Shown: positions 39,520-48,144 of the stretch, in pieces
How positions within the stretch are numbered: the first letter of the stretch is position 1
Layout: every line of letters starts with the position of its first letter
DNA from: Candidatus Accumulibacter appositus
GTDB lineage: Bacteria > Pseudomonadota > Gammaproteobacteria > Burkholderiales > Rhodocyclaceae
DNA: 55,809 bases
Assembly (NCBI GenBank): GCA_000585055.1
Contig: JEMX01000088.1
Coordinates: 1 to 55,809, forward strand
Direction: 5' to 3'
Notes under the pieces: model-generated
Seen by the model: the letters and a program-made list of their open reading frames with translations, nothing else
The model's database searches: none
Told to the model about the DNA's origin: nothing
Program-made: the position numbers and the translations under genes

Positions 39520-40701
39520 CTAGTCGTCGGCGCGGCTCTGCGGCGCGCGCTTGCCGATCTTGACCGCGGTGTCAAACAGCTGGTTCTGCCGGCGCAACTG
39601 GAAGCTGACCATTTCGCCCGGCTTCTGGCCGGCGATCAGGTCGAGCATCCCGTGCGGATCCTCGACCGCGCGCCCGGCGACGGCGAGCAGGATGTCGCCC
39701 GGTTTGATCCCCCCGGCATCGGCCGGGCCGCCGCGCAGGACGCCAGCGATCAAGGCACCGCGCGTATCGGGCAGGCCGAATGACTCGGCGAGATCGATGG
39801 TGATTTCCTGCGCCTCGACGCCGATCCAGCCGCGCGTGACGCTCCCCGTCTCGATGATCTGCTCCATGACGTTGCGCGCAATCGAGATCGGAATCGCAAA
39901 GCCGATGCCGAGCGAGCCACCGGAACGCGAGTAGATGGCGGTGTTGATGCCGATCAGGTTGCCGCGACTGTCCACCAGGGCCCCACCCGAATTGCCCGGG
40001 TTGATCGCGGCGTCGGTCTGGATGAAGCTCTCGAAGGTGTTGATCCCCAGGTGCGAGCGGCCGAGGGCGGAGATGATGCCCATGGTCACCGTCTGACCGA
40101 CGCCGAAGGGATTGCCGATGGCCAGGGTCACGTCGCCGACCAGGACGTCGTCCATCTGGCCGAGGGTGATCGCCGGCAACACCAGCGCCTGTCCGTTGTT
40201 GGCGGTGATTTGCAGCACCGCCAGGTCGGACTCCGGGTCGCTGCCGACGAGACGCGCATTGAGGTTACGACCATCGCTGAGCGCGACCTCGATCTGGTCG
40301 GCCGCTTCGACGACGTGGTTGTTCGTGAGAACATAGCCGTTGGCGCTGACAATCACTCCCGAGCCCAGGCCCGAACTGCTGCGCCCTTCACCATCCGGAT
40401 CGTCACCGAAGAAGTGCCGGAACGCCGGGTCGTCGAACAGGGGATGACGACGCGCGCTGATCTTCTGTGAGGTAAAAATATGCACCACCGACGGCAGCGC
40501 CTTCTTCGCCGCCTGGCGATACGATGGCGCAACCAGGGTCGGCGCGCTCTCCGTCGTCGTCGCCGCCTCCTGCAGGGCCACGACACTGGCGCCGAATACC
40601 GGGGCCTTGCCCAGCCATTCCGGCTTGAGGGTACTGACCACGAAGAGAAGGGCGACACCAAAGGTCACCGTTTGTGCAAAAATCAGCCAGAGCCTGCGCA
40701 T
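39520..40701 (-). CDS. Periplasmic serine protease of the DegS/DegQ (HtrA) family
   Basis: The 393-residue protein is a membrane-anchored HtrA-type protease involved in envelope protein quality control. An N-terminal membrane anchor (LWLIFAQTVTFGVALLFVV) precedes a trypsin-like domain with the triad H129 (TNNHVV), D159 (DLAVLQ) and S238 (GNSGGA). One C-terminal PDZ domain follows (RGALIAGVLRGGPADAGGIK). The single PDZ and uncleaved anchor are closer to DegS than DegP. The frame extends upstream to 40806 over the Nif3-like gene, but MRRLWLIF is the natural start. It converges with the c-di-GMP gene (8 bases) and diverges from the Nif3-like gene (21 bases). Confidence 0.93.
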   Translation of the reverse strand: MRRLWLIFAQTVTFGVALLFVVSTLKPEWLGKAPVFGASVVALQEAATTTESAPTLVAPSYRQAAKKALPSVVHIFTSQKISARRHPLFDDPAFRHFFGDDPDGEGRSSSGLGSGVIVSANGYVLTNNHVVEAADQIEVALSDGRNLNARLVGSDPESDLAVLQITANNGQALVLPAITLGQMDDVLVGDVTLAIGNPFGVGQTVTMGIISALGRSHLGINTFESFIQTDAAINPGNSGGALVDSRGNLIGINTAIYSRSGGSLGIGFAIPISIARNVMEQIIETGSVTRGWIGVEAQEITIDLAESFGLPDTRGALIAGVLRGGPADAGGIKPGDILLAVAGRAVEDPHGMLDLIAGQKPGEMVSFQLRRQNQLFDTAVKIGKRAPQSRADD

Positions 40702-40722
40702 GGGCGAAACCGGAGCCAGTGA

Positions 40723-41469
40723 ATGAAACGCGAAGAATTGACACGCTACCTGGACGAGATCCTGGACGCAGGGCGCTTCAAGGATTATTGCCCAAACGGA
40801 CTGCAAGTGGAAGGACGGCCTGAAATACGCAGCCTGGTCGCCGGCGTCACCGCCAGCCAGGCCCTGCTAGACGTTGCCGTGGCGCGTGCCGCCGACGCCA
40901 TCCTGGTCCATCACGGCTGGTTCTGGCGCGGTGAAGACGGCCGCGTCACCGGCATCCGCAGGACCCGTCTGCAAACCCTGCTGCATCATGACATCAACCT
41001 GATCGCCTATCACCTGCCGCTCGACAGCCATCCACAATTCGGCAACAACGCGCAGCTCGCCAGGCGCTTCGGCTGGCTGCCTGAAGGCCGCTTCGGCGAG
41101 CAGGACATCGGCTGGCACGGACGACCCCGGGAGCCGGCCAGCGTCGCCGCCATCAGCGCCCGCGTCGCCGCGGAACTGCAGCGCGAGCCGCTGCTCATCG
41201 GCGACGGCGAACACCCGGTCAGGCGCGTCGCCTGGTGTTCCGGCGGTGCGCAAGGCCTTTTCGAAGAGGCCATCGCCCTCGGCGTCGACCTCTACCTGAG
41301 CGGCGAAATCTCCGAGCAGACGGTGCATCTGGCGCGCGAGTCGGGGGTCGCCTACCTGGCCGCCGGTCACCACGCCAGCGAACGCTACGGTGTGCAGGCG
41401 CTGGCCGCGCATCTGGCCGAACATTTCGGCCTCGACTGTCATTTCGCCGATGTCGACAATCCCGTCTGA
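40723..41469 (+). CDS. Nif3-like dinuclear metal center protein (YbgI family)
   Basis: The 248-residue protein belongs to the conserved Nif3/YbgI family, proposed to act as a GTP cyclohydrolase-like or metal-dependent hydrolase; the true role is unsettled. Metal-ligand motifs are visible as ILVHHGWFW near the N-terminal third and AGHHASERYG near the C-terminus, with DLYLSGEISEQTVH between. It diverges from the protease gene with only 21 bases between starts, so the promoters must overlap. It is followed by the FAH-family gene after 24 bases with an AAGGAG ribosome site. Confidence 0.92.
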   Translation: MKREELTRYLDEILDAGRFKDYCPNGLQVEGRPEIRSLVAGVTASQALLDVAVARAADAILVHHGWFWRGEDGRVTGIRRTRLQTLLHHDINLIAYHLPLDSHPQFGNNAQLARRFGWLPEGRFGEQDIGWHGRPREPASVAAISARVAAELQREPLLIGDGEHPVRRVAWCSGGAQGLFEEAIALGVDLYLSGEISEQTVHLARESGVAYLAAGHHASERYGVQALAAHLAEHFGLDCHFADVDNPV

Positions 41470-41493
41470 ACTCTTCAATTACAAGGAGCAAGT

Positions 41494-42186
41494 ATGGCCT
41501 ACGTCTTTCCGCCCGCCGCCCAGGTGTGCGTTCCCGTCGCGGGCAGCGACGCCCTCTTCCCGGTTCGCCGGGTCTACTGCGTCGGGCAGAATTACGCCGC
41601 GCACGCCGCCGAAATGGGTGCCGACGGGCGCCAGCCACCGTTCTTCTTCAGCAAGCCCGCCGACGCCCTAGTACCCGGCGGCGGCGATGTCCGCGATATC
41701 CGCTATCCGCCAGCCACCAGCGATCTGCAGCATGAGGTCGAACTGGTGGTCGCGCTGTCGGGCGGCGGGGCGGCGGTGTCGCCGGCAAAGGCCCTGGAAT
41801 GGGTCTATGGTTACGCCGTCGGGATTGATCTGACCCGCCGCGACCTGCAGCGCGCGGCCAAGGAGAAGGGCCACCCCTGGGACATGGCCAAGGGTTTCGA
41901 TGAAAGCGCACCGATCGGCGCGATCCAGCCGCTGGCCAGCATCGGTCATCCCGAGCGCGGCGCCATCTCGCTCAAGGTCAATGGCCAGCTGCGCCAGAAC
42001 GGCGATCTCGAACAGATGTCGTGGAAAGTCGCCGAAGTGATCGCCAATCTGTCGACCTACGTCGAGCTGGCGCCCGGTGACCTGATTTTTACCGGCACCC
42101 CCGCCGGCGTATCGAAGGTACAACGCGGCGATGTGCTGGAAGCGAGCATCGCCGGCGTCGGCGAGCTCGCAGTGAAGCTGGTCTGA
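41494..42186 (+). CDS. Fumarylacetoacetate hydrolase family protein (YcgM-like)
   Basis: The 230-residue single-domain FAH protein is the size of acylpyruvase and related hydrolases or decarboxylases. The active-site region includes VGQNYAAHAAEMG, the metal-binding HEVELVVAL, GIDLTRRDLQ, and the family motif FTGTPAGVSKVQRGD near the C-terminus. AAGGAG lies 6 bases upstream of the ATG. The substrate cannot be read from the sequence. Neighbours give no pathway. Confidence 0.9.
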   Translation: MAYVFPPAAQVCVPVAGSDALFPVRRVYCVGQNYAAHAAEMGADGRQPPFFFSKPADALVPGGGDVRDIRYPPATSDLQHEVELVVALSGGGAAVSPAKALEWVYGYAVGIDLTRRDLQRAAKEKGHPWDMAKGFDESAPIGAIQPLASIGHPERGAISLKVNGQLRQNGDLEQMSWKVAEVIANLSTYVELAPGDLIFTGTPAGVSKVQRGDVLEASIAGVGELAVKLV

Positions 42187-42229
42187 AAACCGTCGCCGGC
42201 TTGTCGAGCGCGGCGGCAGCGCCGCAGCC

Positions 42230-42865
42230 TTGCCGACGCCTTGGACACGCGAGGAGCGACAACTGATACGCCTGGTCGCGACCCCTGAAGACCACCGCAT
42301 CGCGCAGCTGGCGGCGGCGGCCATCGGGCTGTCACTGATCGACGCGGCGATCCCGCTGCCCCTGCCGGGCGTCAAACCCGGGCTGGCGAACATCGTCACC
42401 CTGATTGTCCTGGCCCGTTACGGCTGGGCGGCGGCGGCCTGGGTCACCGGCCTGCGCGTCTTTGCCGGCGGCCTGCTGCTCGGCTACTTCCTGTCGCCGG
42501 GCTTCTTCATGAGCCTCACCGGCGCGCTGTTCAGCCTGCTGACCCTGGGCCTGGCCTACCGCTTGCCGAAGCGCTGGTTCGGACCGGTCAGCTGGAGCAT
42601 CCTGGCCGCATTCGCGCACATCGGCGGCCAACTCCTGCTTGCACGCCTGTGGTTGATTCCGCACAACGGGCTGTTTCTGATGGTCCCATTCTTCGCCGTC
42701 GCGGCACTCGTCTTCGGTATCATCAACGGCCTGCTGGCGACGCGCCTGCTCGAAGAGTTGTCCAGCAACGACCATGACCGGCAAGATCTCGCCGAACATG
42801 GAAGTGATGACCGCCCCCCTCTTCCCCGGCCCTTCTCCCGCAATGGGGAGAAGGGAGATTCGTGA
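42230..42865 (+). CDS. Gx-type small membrane transporter (heptaprenyl diphosphate synthase component I-like)
   Basis: The 211-residue protein has five to six hydrophobic helices and the family sequence LPGVKPGLANIVTLIVLARYG with GFFMSLTGALFSLLTLGLAY. Such proteins are annotated as Gx transporters or HepS component I-like; the substrate is not known here. The start shown is TTG (42230), 43 bases after the FAH gene. The last 18 residues (DRPPLPRPFSRNGEKGDS) are encoded by the dispersed palindromic element, which also supplies the stop codon, so the natural C-terminus may have been altered by its insertion. Confidence 0.75.
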   Translation: MPTPWTREERQLIRLVATPEDHRIAQLAAAAIGLSLIDAAIPLPLPGVKPGLANIVTLIVLARYGWAAAAWVTGLRVFAGGLLLGYFLSPGFFMSLTGALFSLLTLGLAYRLPKRWFGPVSWSILAAFAHIGGQLLLARLWLIPHNGLFLMVPFFAVAALVFGIINGLLATRLLEELSSNDHDRQDLAEHGSDDRPPLPRPFSRNGEKGDS

Positions 42866-42890
42866 GTCGCGTACGCGACTTTCACATTAA
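42811..42890 (+). repeat. Dispersed palindromic intergenic element, copy 2 (full two-hairpin form)
   Basis: This is the most complete copy. A C/T-rich lead is followed by a hairpin from CCCTTCTCCC pairing with GGGGAGAAGGG (about 42829-42855). Then come the spacer AGATTCGT, a perfect palindrome GTCGCGTACGCGAC, and the tail TTTCACATTAA (42880-42890). It matches the minus-strand copy at 4351-4430 along nearly its whole length. It ends 14 bases before ubiX. The first 55 bases overlap the end of the Gx-type gene. Confidence 0.9.
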
Positions 42891-42904
42891 CACCGAGGTC
42901 GAAA

Positions 42905-43519
42905 ATGCCTGAAACCATCTGCCTGGCCTTCACCGGCGCCTCCGGAATGCCCTATGGCGTGCGCCTGCTCGAATGCCTGCTGGCCGCCGACTGTCGCGTG
43001 CAACTGCTCTACTCACAGGTCGCACAGATCGTCGCCAGGCAGGAAATGGGGCTCGACTTGCCGGCGCGTGCCAGCGACGCCCAGGCGGCGTTGCAGGAAC
43101 GCTATCGGGGCCTGCCCGGCAGCCTCGAAGTGTACGGCCGCGAAGAATGGTTTGCGCCCGTCGCCAGCGGTTCCAACCCGCCCGACGCGATGGTCGTCTG
43201 CCCGTGCTCGATGGGAACCCTGGCGGCGATTGCCCAGGGACTGGCCAGCAAGCTGATCGAGCGCGCGGCCGACGTGGTCCTCAAGGAGAACCGCAAGCTG
43301 ATTCTGGTGCCGCGCGAGACACCGCTGTCCGCCATTCACCTCGAGAACATGCTGCGCCTGGTGCGCGCCGGCGCGGTCATCCTGCCGCCCAACCCCGGCT
43401 TCTATGGCCATCCGCAGTGCGTCGAGGACATGGTGGACTTCGTCGTCGCCCGCATTCTCGATCAGCTGCGCGTACCGCATACGCTGATCCAGCGCTGGGG
43501 CGACGCCGGCGGCGAATGA
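42905..43519 (+). CDS. ubiX: Flavin prenyltransferase UbiX
   Basis: UbiX prenylates FMN with dimethylallyl phosphate to make prenylated FMN, the cofactor of UbiD-type decarboxylases in ubiquinone synthesis. The 204-residue protein has the flavin-binding AFTGASGMPYGVRLLE, VASGSNPPDAMVVCPCSMGTLAAIAQGLA and RKLILVPRETPLSAIHLENM motifs. ATG 42905 is preceded by the dispersed palindromic element and a GAGG ribosome site. Confidence 0.95.
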   Translation: MPETICLAFTGASGMPYGVRLLECLLAADCRVQLLYSQVAQIVARQEMGLDLPARASDAQAALQERYRGLPGSLEVYGREEWFAPVASGSNPPDAMVVCPCSMGTLAAIAQGLASKLIERAADVVLKENRKLILVPRETPLSAIHLENMLRLVRAGAVILPPNPGFYGHPQCVEDMVDFVVARILDQLRVPHTLIQRWGDAGGE

Positions 43520-43751
43520 TTCCCGGCGAGTTCGCCGAGTCGCGGGTCTTAGGGCGCCGATTGGCCGGCCTGTTACAATGCTCGACCTCTGCAGGACTGG
43601 CCGGCCAAGGACCTTGCCCACGCACCTGCGCTCCTTGCCGCCATGCTCCGCGTTCCTCCCGCATCCAGCGATAGCCCATTCGTGCGGCCAGCGGCACCTG
43701 TCACGGCGCCCTACCGGTCCACCAGCCCCTTTTTTTCTCGGAGAAAACCTT

Positions 43752-44669
43752 TTGAACAACTTTGCAGTCGCCGGTATTCAGATGAACGTGTCGGCAGTCG
43801 ACTCGAACGTCGAAGAAATGAAGCTCAAGCTCGATATCACCATGAACCTCTATCCCTGGGTGCAGATGGTGGTATTCAGCGAGTTGTGCGCCTATGGCCC
43901 CCTGACCTACTCGGCACAGGAGTTCCCTTGCGATTTCGAAGTGCAAATGCAGGAGATGGCGCACAAGTATGGCATTTGGCTGTTGCCGGGGTCGATTTTT
44001 GAAAAGGTGGGCGACAAGATCTACAACACCGCTTCGGTCATCAACCCGCAAGGCGAGGTCGTGACCCGCTATCGCAAGATGTTCCCCTTCTATCCCTACG
44101 AAGAGGGCGTGACGCCGGGCCTGGAATACTGCGTCTTCGACGTGCCGGACGTCGGCCGTTTTGGCGTCTCGATCTGCTACGACATGTGGTTTCCGGAAAC
44201 CATTCGCACGCTGGCGTGCATGGGCGCGGAGGTGATTCTTCACCCGACGCTCACCGGCACCATCGACCGCGACAACGAATTGTCGATCGCGCGCGCCATG
44301 GCCACCATCAACCAATGCTTTCTGTTTGACGTCAATGGCCTGGATACCGGCGGTAGCGGTCGCTCGATCATCTGCGGACCGGATGGTCGCGTGCTCTACC
44401 AGGCGCAGAACAACGAGGAGATCATTCCCATCGAGCTCGACGTGGATCGCGTTCGTCGCAGCCGCGAACTCGGAGTCTTGCGCCTCGGTCAGCCGCTCAA
44501 GAGCTTCCGCGACCACCTCGGTGACTTCAGCATCTACTGGCGCGACACCGAACACCCCTATCTCGATTCGCTCGGCCCCCTGATCAAGCCCGGACGCATG
44601 GACCGCATCGCCGAGCTCAAGAAGATCGAGAGCGCTCTGCACCATCGGCACGATTCCGGTCTCTCCTGA
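43752..44669 (+). CDS. Carbon-nitrogen hydrolase (nitrilase superfamily)
   Basis: The 305-residue protein has the nitrilase-superfamily catalytic set: E44 (FSELCAYGP), K109 (RYRKMFPF) and C142 (GVSICYDMWFPE). It should hydrolyse or transfer an amide, carbamoyl or nitrile group. The best start is TTG 43752, 9 bases after GGAG; the frame is open upstream to 43578 without a credible start. A TACAAT box at 43574-43579 may belong to its promoter in the 232-base gap after ubiX. The specific substrate is unknown. Confidence 0.9.
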   Translation: MNNFAVAGIQMNVSAVDSNVEEMKLKLDITMNLYPWVQMVVFSELCAYGPLTYSAQEFPCDFEVQMQEMAHKYGIWLLPGSIFEKVGDKIYNTASVINPQGEVVTRYRKMFPFYPYEEGVTPGLEYCVFDVPDVGRFGVSICYDMWFPETIRTLACMGAEVILHPTLTGTIDRDNELSIARAMATINQCFLFDVNGLDTGGSGRSIICGPDGRVLYQAQNNEEIIPIELDVDRVRRSRELGVLRLGQPLKSFRDHLGDFSIYWRDTEHPYLDSLGPLIKPGRMDRIAELKKIESALHHRHDSGLS

Positions 44670-44790
44670 GACAGCAGCCGTCGGTAGGCGGCGACCCAAC
44701 CCGGGACCGACGACGCCGGCCTCCGGCCGTCTCGCCTATCAGGACCAGGGTCCGCTCCCGGGCACGCGATTGCGGTTCAGCAGCGTCGCC

Positions 44791-46146
44791 TCAGTTGCGG
44801 CCGGGAATTTCGGAAAGTCTCCGGACAACCGACGAATGTCCATGTTCTCTGGCCAGATCGATCGCCGCCTTTCCATCTTTGGATTCTATGTAGGGGTCTG
44901 CACCATGGCTCAATAGCAAGCCCACGGTAGTCACCTGGCCACGCGCCGCAGCGGCCATCAACGCAGTCCAGCCGCTGTGATCCTTGGGCACAAGATCCGG
45001 CTTGGCATCGCGTTCGAGCAACAATCGCACGATGCTGTCCTGGCCATAGATCGAGGCGAACATCAAGGCTGTCCGGCCCAAGGTATTTTCCGCATTTGGA
45101 TCAGCTCCAGCCTCCAGCAATACTGCCACCGTATCGGCGTGCTTTTCAGCCGCCGCCAGCATCAACGGCGTCCAGCCCACCGCATTACGCACGTTCGGGT
45201 CGATGCCTTCCGCCAGCAGGCTCTTTACCGTCCCGGTAAGGCCCTTGGTTGCCGCATTGAGCAGGGCGGCGCCTGAGGCTTCGGTCCCCTTCTCGGAGGC
45301 GAGGCCGAAGGGACTAAGCACACTTCGGCATCTATCCGCATTAGGATCAGTTGCACAGCTTTTTGCAAGAAACTCGCATACCTTTCGGGCGTGGGCCGTG
45401 GCATCCTCGCGGCTCCTGATGTCACCCTGACCGATTTTTTCCACTGCGAGTGGCTCTTCATAGCTCATGCAGGCCTGCATGAGCTGGCTTGTAGCCAAAG
45501 TGCCGCCGATTGCCGAATCTGCTTGCCAAGGGCCGCTGCGGAGTGATGCGACAACCACCTTGCCTGCAAGCTGCGGATAATCCTTCAGGATCACTTTCAT
45601 GTCCCGCACGGCCTCGTTCGTGATTTGCGGAAATACCCCGGCGGACAGATCGAACCCGCGCAGGCTTTTGTTCGCTACCAGCCTACCGTGTATGTTACCG
45701 ATGTAGGTGACGGTTCCAGGACGCACCTCGAACACGATCGGCACTGCTGGCTTTTTCGGCTTGATGATTCGTGCATTGCTACCAATGTCCCGCTGGAGGC
45801 TCCAGCCGGACAATTCATAACGCCCGGCCGCCAACTCGCGCACATAGACGCGCCCCCAGACGGCATCGAATGCGGATGTTGGGAGAGGCGCCAAGGTGTC
45901 GTGGGAAAACGCCGCCGGAATCTCGGTGTTGTTATCCACGCCGCGGAAATCAACCGAGAACTTTAGATCGGCTCCACGGGGCAAGAAATGATCCTTATTC
46001 TTGTCATGCGATACGCTGAACAGGACAAGCCCAGCGTTCCTGCCAGCGCTTACGTCATACTGCGTGGAGACATTGCCGGTCGTTTGGCAGCCAACAAGCG
46101 CAAGCATCAGCATGGTCGCGCAGAGTAGAGCCCTGACCCGCTTCAT
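44791..46146 (-). CDS. Lipoprotein with C-terminal ankyrin repeats
   Basis: From ATG 46146 the protein has 451 residues and a lipoprotein signal (ALLCATMLMLALVGC), so it should be lipidated at the cysteine and sit in the envelope. The middle region has no family I recognise. The last 140 residues form about four ankyrin repeats, for example GWTPLMLAAAEKHADTVAVL and GRTALMFASIYGQDSIVRLL, which usually bind proteins. GAGG lies 7 bases upstream of the start. It converges with the nitrilase-family gene. Function unknown. Confidence 0.85.
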   Translation of the reverse strand: MKRVRALLCATMLMLALVGCQTTGNVSTQYDVSAGRNAGLVLFSVSHDKNKDHFLPRGADLKFSVDFRGVDNNTEIPAAFSHDTLAPLPTSAFDAVWGRVYVRELAAGRYELSGWSLQRDIGSNARIIKPKKPAVPIVFEVRPGTVTYIGNIHGRLVANKSLRGFDLSAGVFPQITNEAVRDMKVILKDYPQLAGKVVVASLRSGPWQADSAIGGTLATSQLMQACMSYEEPLAVEKIGQGDIRSREDATAHARKVCEFLAKSCATDPNADRCRSVLSPFGLASEKGTEASGAALLNAATKGLTGTVKSLLAEGIDPNVRNAVGWTPLMLAAAEKHADTVAVLLEAGADPNAENTLGRTALMFASIYGQDSIVRLLLERDAKPDLVPKDHSGWTALMAAAARGQVTTVGLLLSHGADPYIESKDGKAAIDLAREHGHSSVVRRLSEIPGRN

Positions 46147-46203
46147 TTTGCACCTCGGTTCTCGATAGTTGAGAAACAATACCACGCTTAGGTCTTTGGG
46201 AGC

Positions 46204-46219
46204 TCACTGGTATCAGTGA
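46204..46219. promoter_or_regulatory. Short palindrome upstream of the ankyrin lipoprotein gene
   Basis: TCACTG-GTAT-CAGTGA is a perfect 6-bp inverted repeat, 58 bases upstream of the gene on the minus strand. A weak promoter could overlap it (TTGCAC at 46230-46235 and TACCAG at 46207-46212, minus strand, spacer 17). It could be an operator, but no regulator is known. Confidence 0.3.
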
Positions 46220-46270
46220 CTCACAAGACGTGCAAGCTATTGTTTATGCGATAGTTTTTTGAGAAGCCTC

Positions 46271-46307
46271 AGGTGAATGTCGCGTCCGCGACGCACAAAG
46301 CTCCCTT
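46271..46307 (-). repeat. Dispersed palindromic intergenic element, copy after the GH13 gene
   Basis: Read on the minus strand, this copy gives AAGGGAGCTTTGTGCGTCGC, then the palindromic core GTCGCGGACGCGAC and the tail ATTCACCT, close to the GGGAGATTCGTGAGTCGC...TTTCACAT order of the full copies. It points towards the ankyrin lipoprotein gene, 124 bases from its start. Confidence 0.75.
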
Positions 46308-46341
46308 GCTGGCACGCGACTGGCCCGAAGCGCGACAGGCA

Positions 46342-47655
46342 TCACGTCGACGACCAGATTGCCCATCCGTGCGCCGGCAACTCGGTCGCCTCCGGCCTGG
46401 CCACCGCGTGCCCGGCGACCGGGACGAGCCCGGCCGGGATGGTGCACGAAACGGGCTGGTCATCCGTGTTCAACACCGTGACCAACAGGTTTTCCTGCGA
46501 GCGCACCTCGAAGGCGATCGAGCGGTTGGCCAGTTGCCTAACCTTGAGCGCACCATCGGCAAGCCAGGGTCGAGCGCGACGGATGGCGATCAAGCCACGG
46601 TGGAGTTGCCAGATGAGCAGACTGTCGCCGGCCAGGTCGCCGGGGCGATACGCCAAAGGCCGGCGAATCTCCGCGTCGCCGCCCTCCCGATCGTACTTGC
46701 GACCTTCTGCTGCCTGCTCATCGCCGGCATAGACGGCCGGGATGCCCGGTAGCGTAAACAGAATCGCCAGCGCATGCGGCAGATGGCGCCGGTCGCTGAG
46801 TTTGCTGACAATACGCGTCGTGTCGTGGTTGCCGACGAAATTCCACGGCACGAAATGACGGCAGAAATCGATGTGGCGCTGCAGCGCATGTGCCAACTCG
46901 TAGAAGTTGCGTTCGTTGAGCGAACTCCAGATGGCCTTCCACAGTTCGTACTGCGTAACCGAGCTCAGCCGTGACGCTTTGGCGATGGCGACGTAGTCAC
47001 CATGGATCACTTCGCCGATCAGCAGGAGATCGGGCCGCAGGGCATGCAGGCGACTCTCGAAAGTCGCCAGAAAACCTGCCGGGATGGCGTAGGCGGCGTC
47101 CAGTCGCAGGGCATCGACGCCACGCTCAAGCCAATAACGCGCGACATCCACGGCCCAGTCGAGCACCTGCTCATTGCCATGCTTGAGTTTCACCAGCTGA
47201 CCGTGTCCCTCGAAGTTGGCGTAACGGAATCCGTCGTCTCCCGGTCGATCGAAATTGATGTGGAACCAGTCCGAGCGGGCGGACTCACGACCATGCGCCA
47301 GTACGTCGACAAAGAAGGGATGGCCGCGTCCGACGTGGTGAAAAACCACATCGAGGCCGACACGCAGAGAACGCTGGTGGCACTCGTCGATGAGCTGGCG
47401 CAAGTCTGCTTCGCTGCCCAGTCGGCGGTCGACGCGAAAGGGATCGACGATGTCATAGCCGTGCGATTCCGATTCGAAGATCGGGCCCAACAGCAATCCC
47501 GTCACCCCGAGTTCCACCAGATGATCCAGCCAGCCCACCAGGTCCGCCAGGCGGTGGGAAATGGGGCCCTCCAGCGCACCAGGGGCAGGATTTCGATCCT
47601 CCGCGCCCAGAAAGCCGAGTGGATAGAGGTGATACCAGATTTCACTGCTTTTCAT
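46342..47655 (-). CDS. GH13 alpha-amylase family glycosidase
   Basis: The 437-residue protein has the GH13 barrel with all three catalytic residues: nucleophile D186 (DALRLDAAYA), acid/base E215 (LLIGEVIHG) and transition-state D278 (GNHDTT). The conserved region DVVFHHVGRGHP and the C-terminal beta domain are present. No signal peptide is seen from ATG 47655, so it is probably cytosolic. Activity within GH13 (glycogen, trehalose or maltosyl substrates) cannot be fixed by eye. A second, truncated copy of the nucleophile region lies at the right end of the window in the same orientation. Confidence 0.9.
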   Translation of the reverse strand: MKSSEIWYHLYPLGFLGAEDRNPAPGALEGPISHRLADLVGWLDHLVELGVTGLLLGPIFESESHGYDIVDPFRVDRRLGSEADLRQLIDECHQRSLRVGLDVVFHHVGRGHPFFVDVLAHGRESARSDWFHINFDRPGDDGFRYANFEGHGQLVKLKHGNEQVLDWAVDVARYWLERGVDALRLDAAYAIPAGFLATFESRLHALRPDLLLIGEVIHGDYVAIAKASRLSSVTQYELWKAIWSSLNERNFYELAHALQRHIDFCRHFVPWNFVGNHDTTRIVSKLSDRRHLPHALAILFTLPGIPAVYAGDEQAAEGRKYDREGGDAEIRRPLAYRPGDLAGDSLLIWQLHRGLIAIRRARPWLADGALKVRQLANRSIAFEVRSQENLLVTVLNTDDQPVSCTIPAGLVPVAGHAVARPEATELPAHGWAIWSST

Positions 47656-48144
47656 GAGCTGCCGTTCCAAGGTTGTTCCTGCATCTCGCAAACTTGCTGA
47701 TCCGTCGTGTTCCCGTCCAGCCTCCAATTGCGGCTGCCATATTGGCAAGTGTTGCCGTGGAAGTCGACTCCGCCACCCACGAACCTCGGTCCGCGCCGTG
47801 CGCGAGACGAGTTGGAGCTGAGACTGGGAATTCAGGGAGCCTGCTCCCTGCCCGTCGAAGGAGTCCAAGGTGCAAGCCGGCAGGCGCACTGCAAGTGGAG
47901 GCGGAACGGTCATGACCTCCATGATCTGGGGCGCCTCGTCTGTCATGACCGTCAATGTGGGCGTGGGCGGAAAAAAAAAAATGCCTCCCGGCTTGCTTCG
48001 GCGCAGGGCGGCAGAGGCAGCAGCGTGCTCCTCTGCGCCCTCTACAAACGCGGCGATACGCAAGGAAAGTGTAAGGACCGGGCAGAAACGGTGACGTCCG
48101 CCCCGCCATGGATTAAAATGGCATTTTCCCTGCCAGTTGCAAGC
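47656..48144. other. 489-base gap between GH13 and the accessory cassette, with inverted repeat and A-run
   Basis: No recognisable gene is seen. CGGTCATGAC (47907-47916) and GTCATGACCG (47942-47951) form a perfect 10-bp inverted repeat with a 25-base loop. An 11-base A run follows near 47971. The base composition changes at about 48.1 kb from GC-rich to visibly A/T-richer in the next gene. The plus-strand frame stays open back to 47707, but the translation has no protein-like character. Confidence 0.5.

Noticed and set aside
46237..46260. A 6-bp stem followed by six T on the plus strand, resembling a terminator
   Set aside because: The flanking genes are both on the minus strand, so no plus-strand transcript is expected. 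The stem is short and contains a G-U pair.
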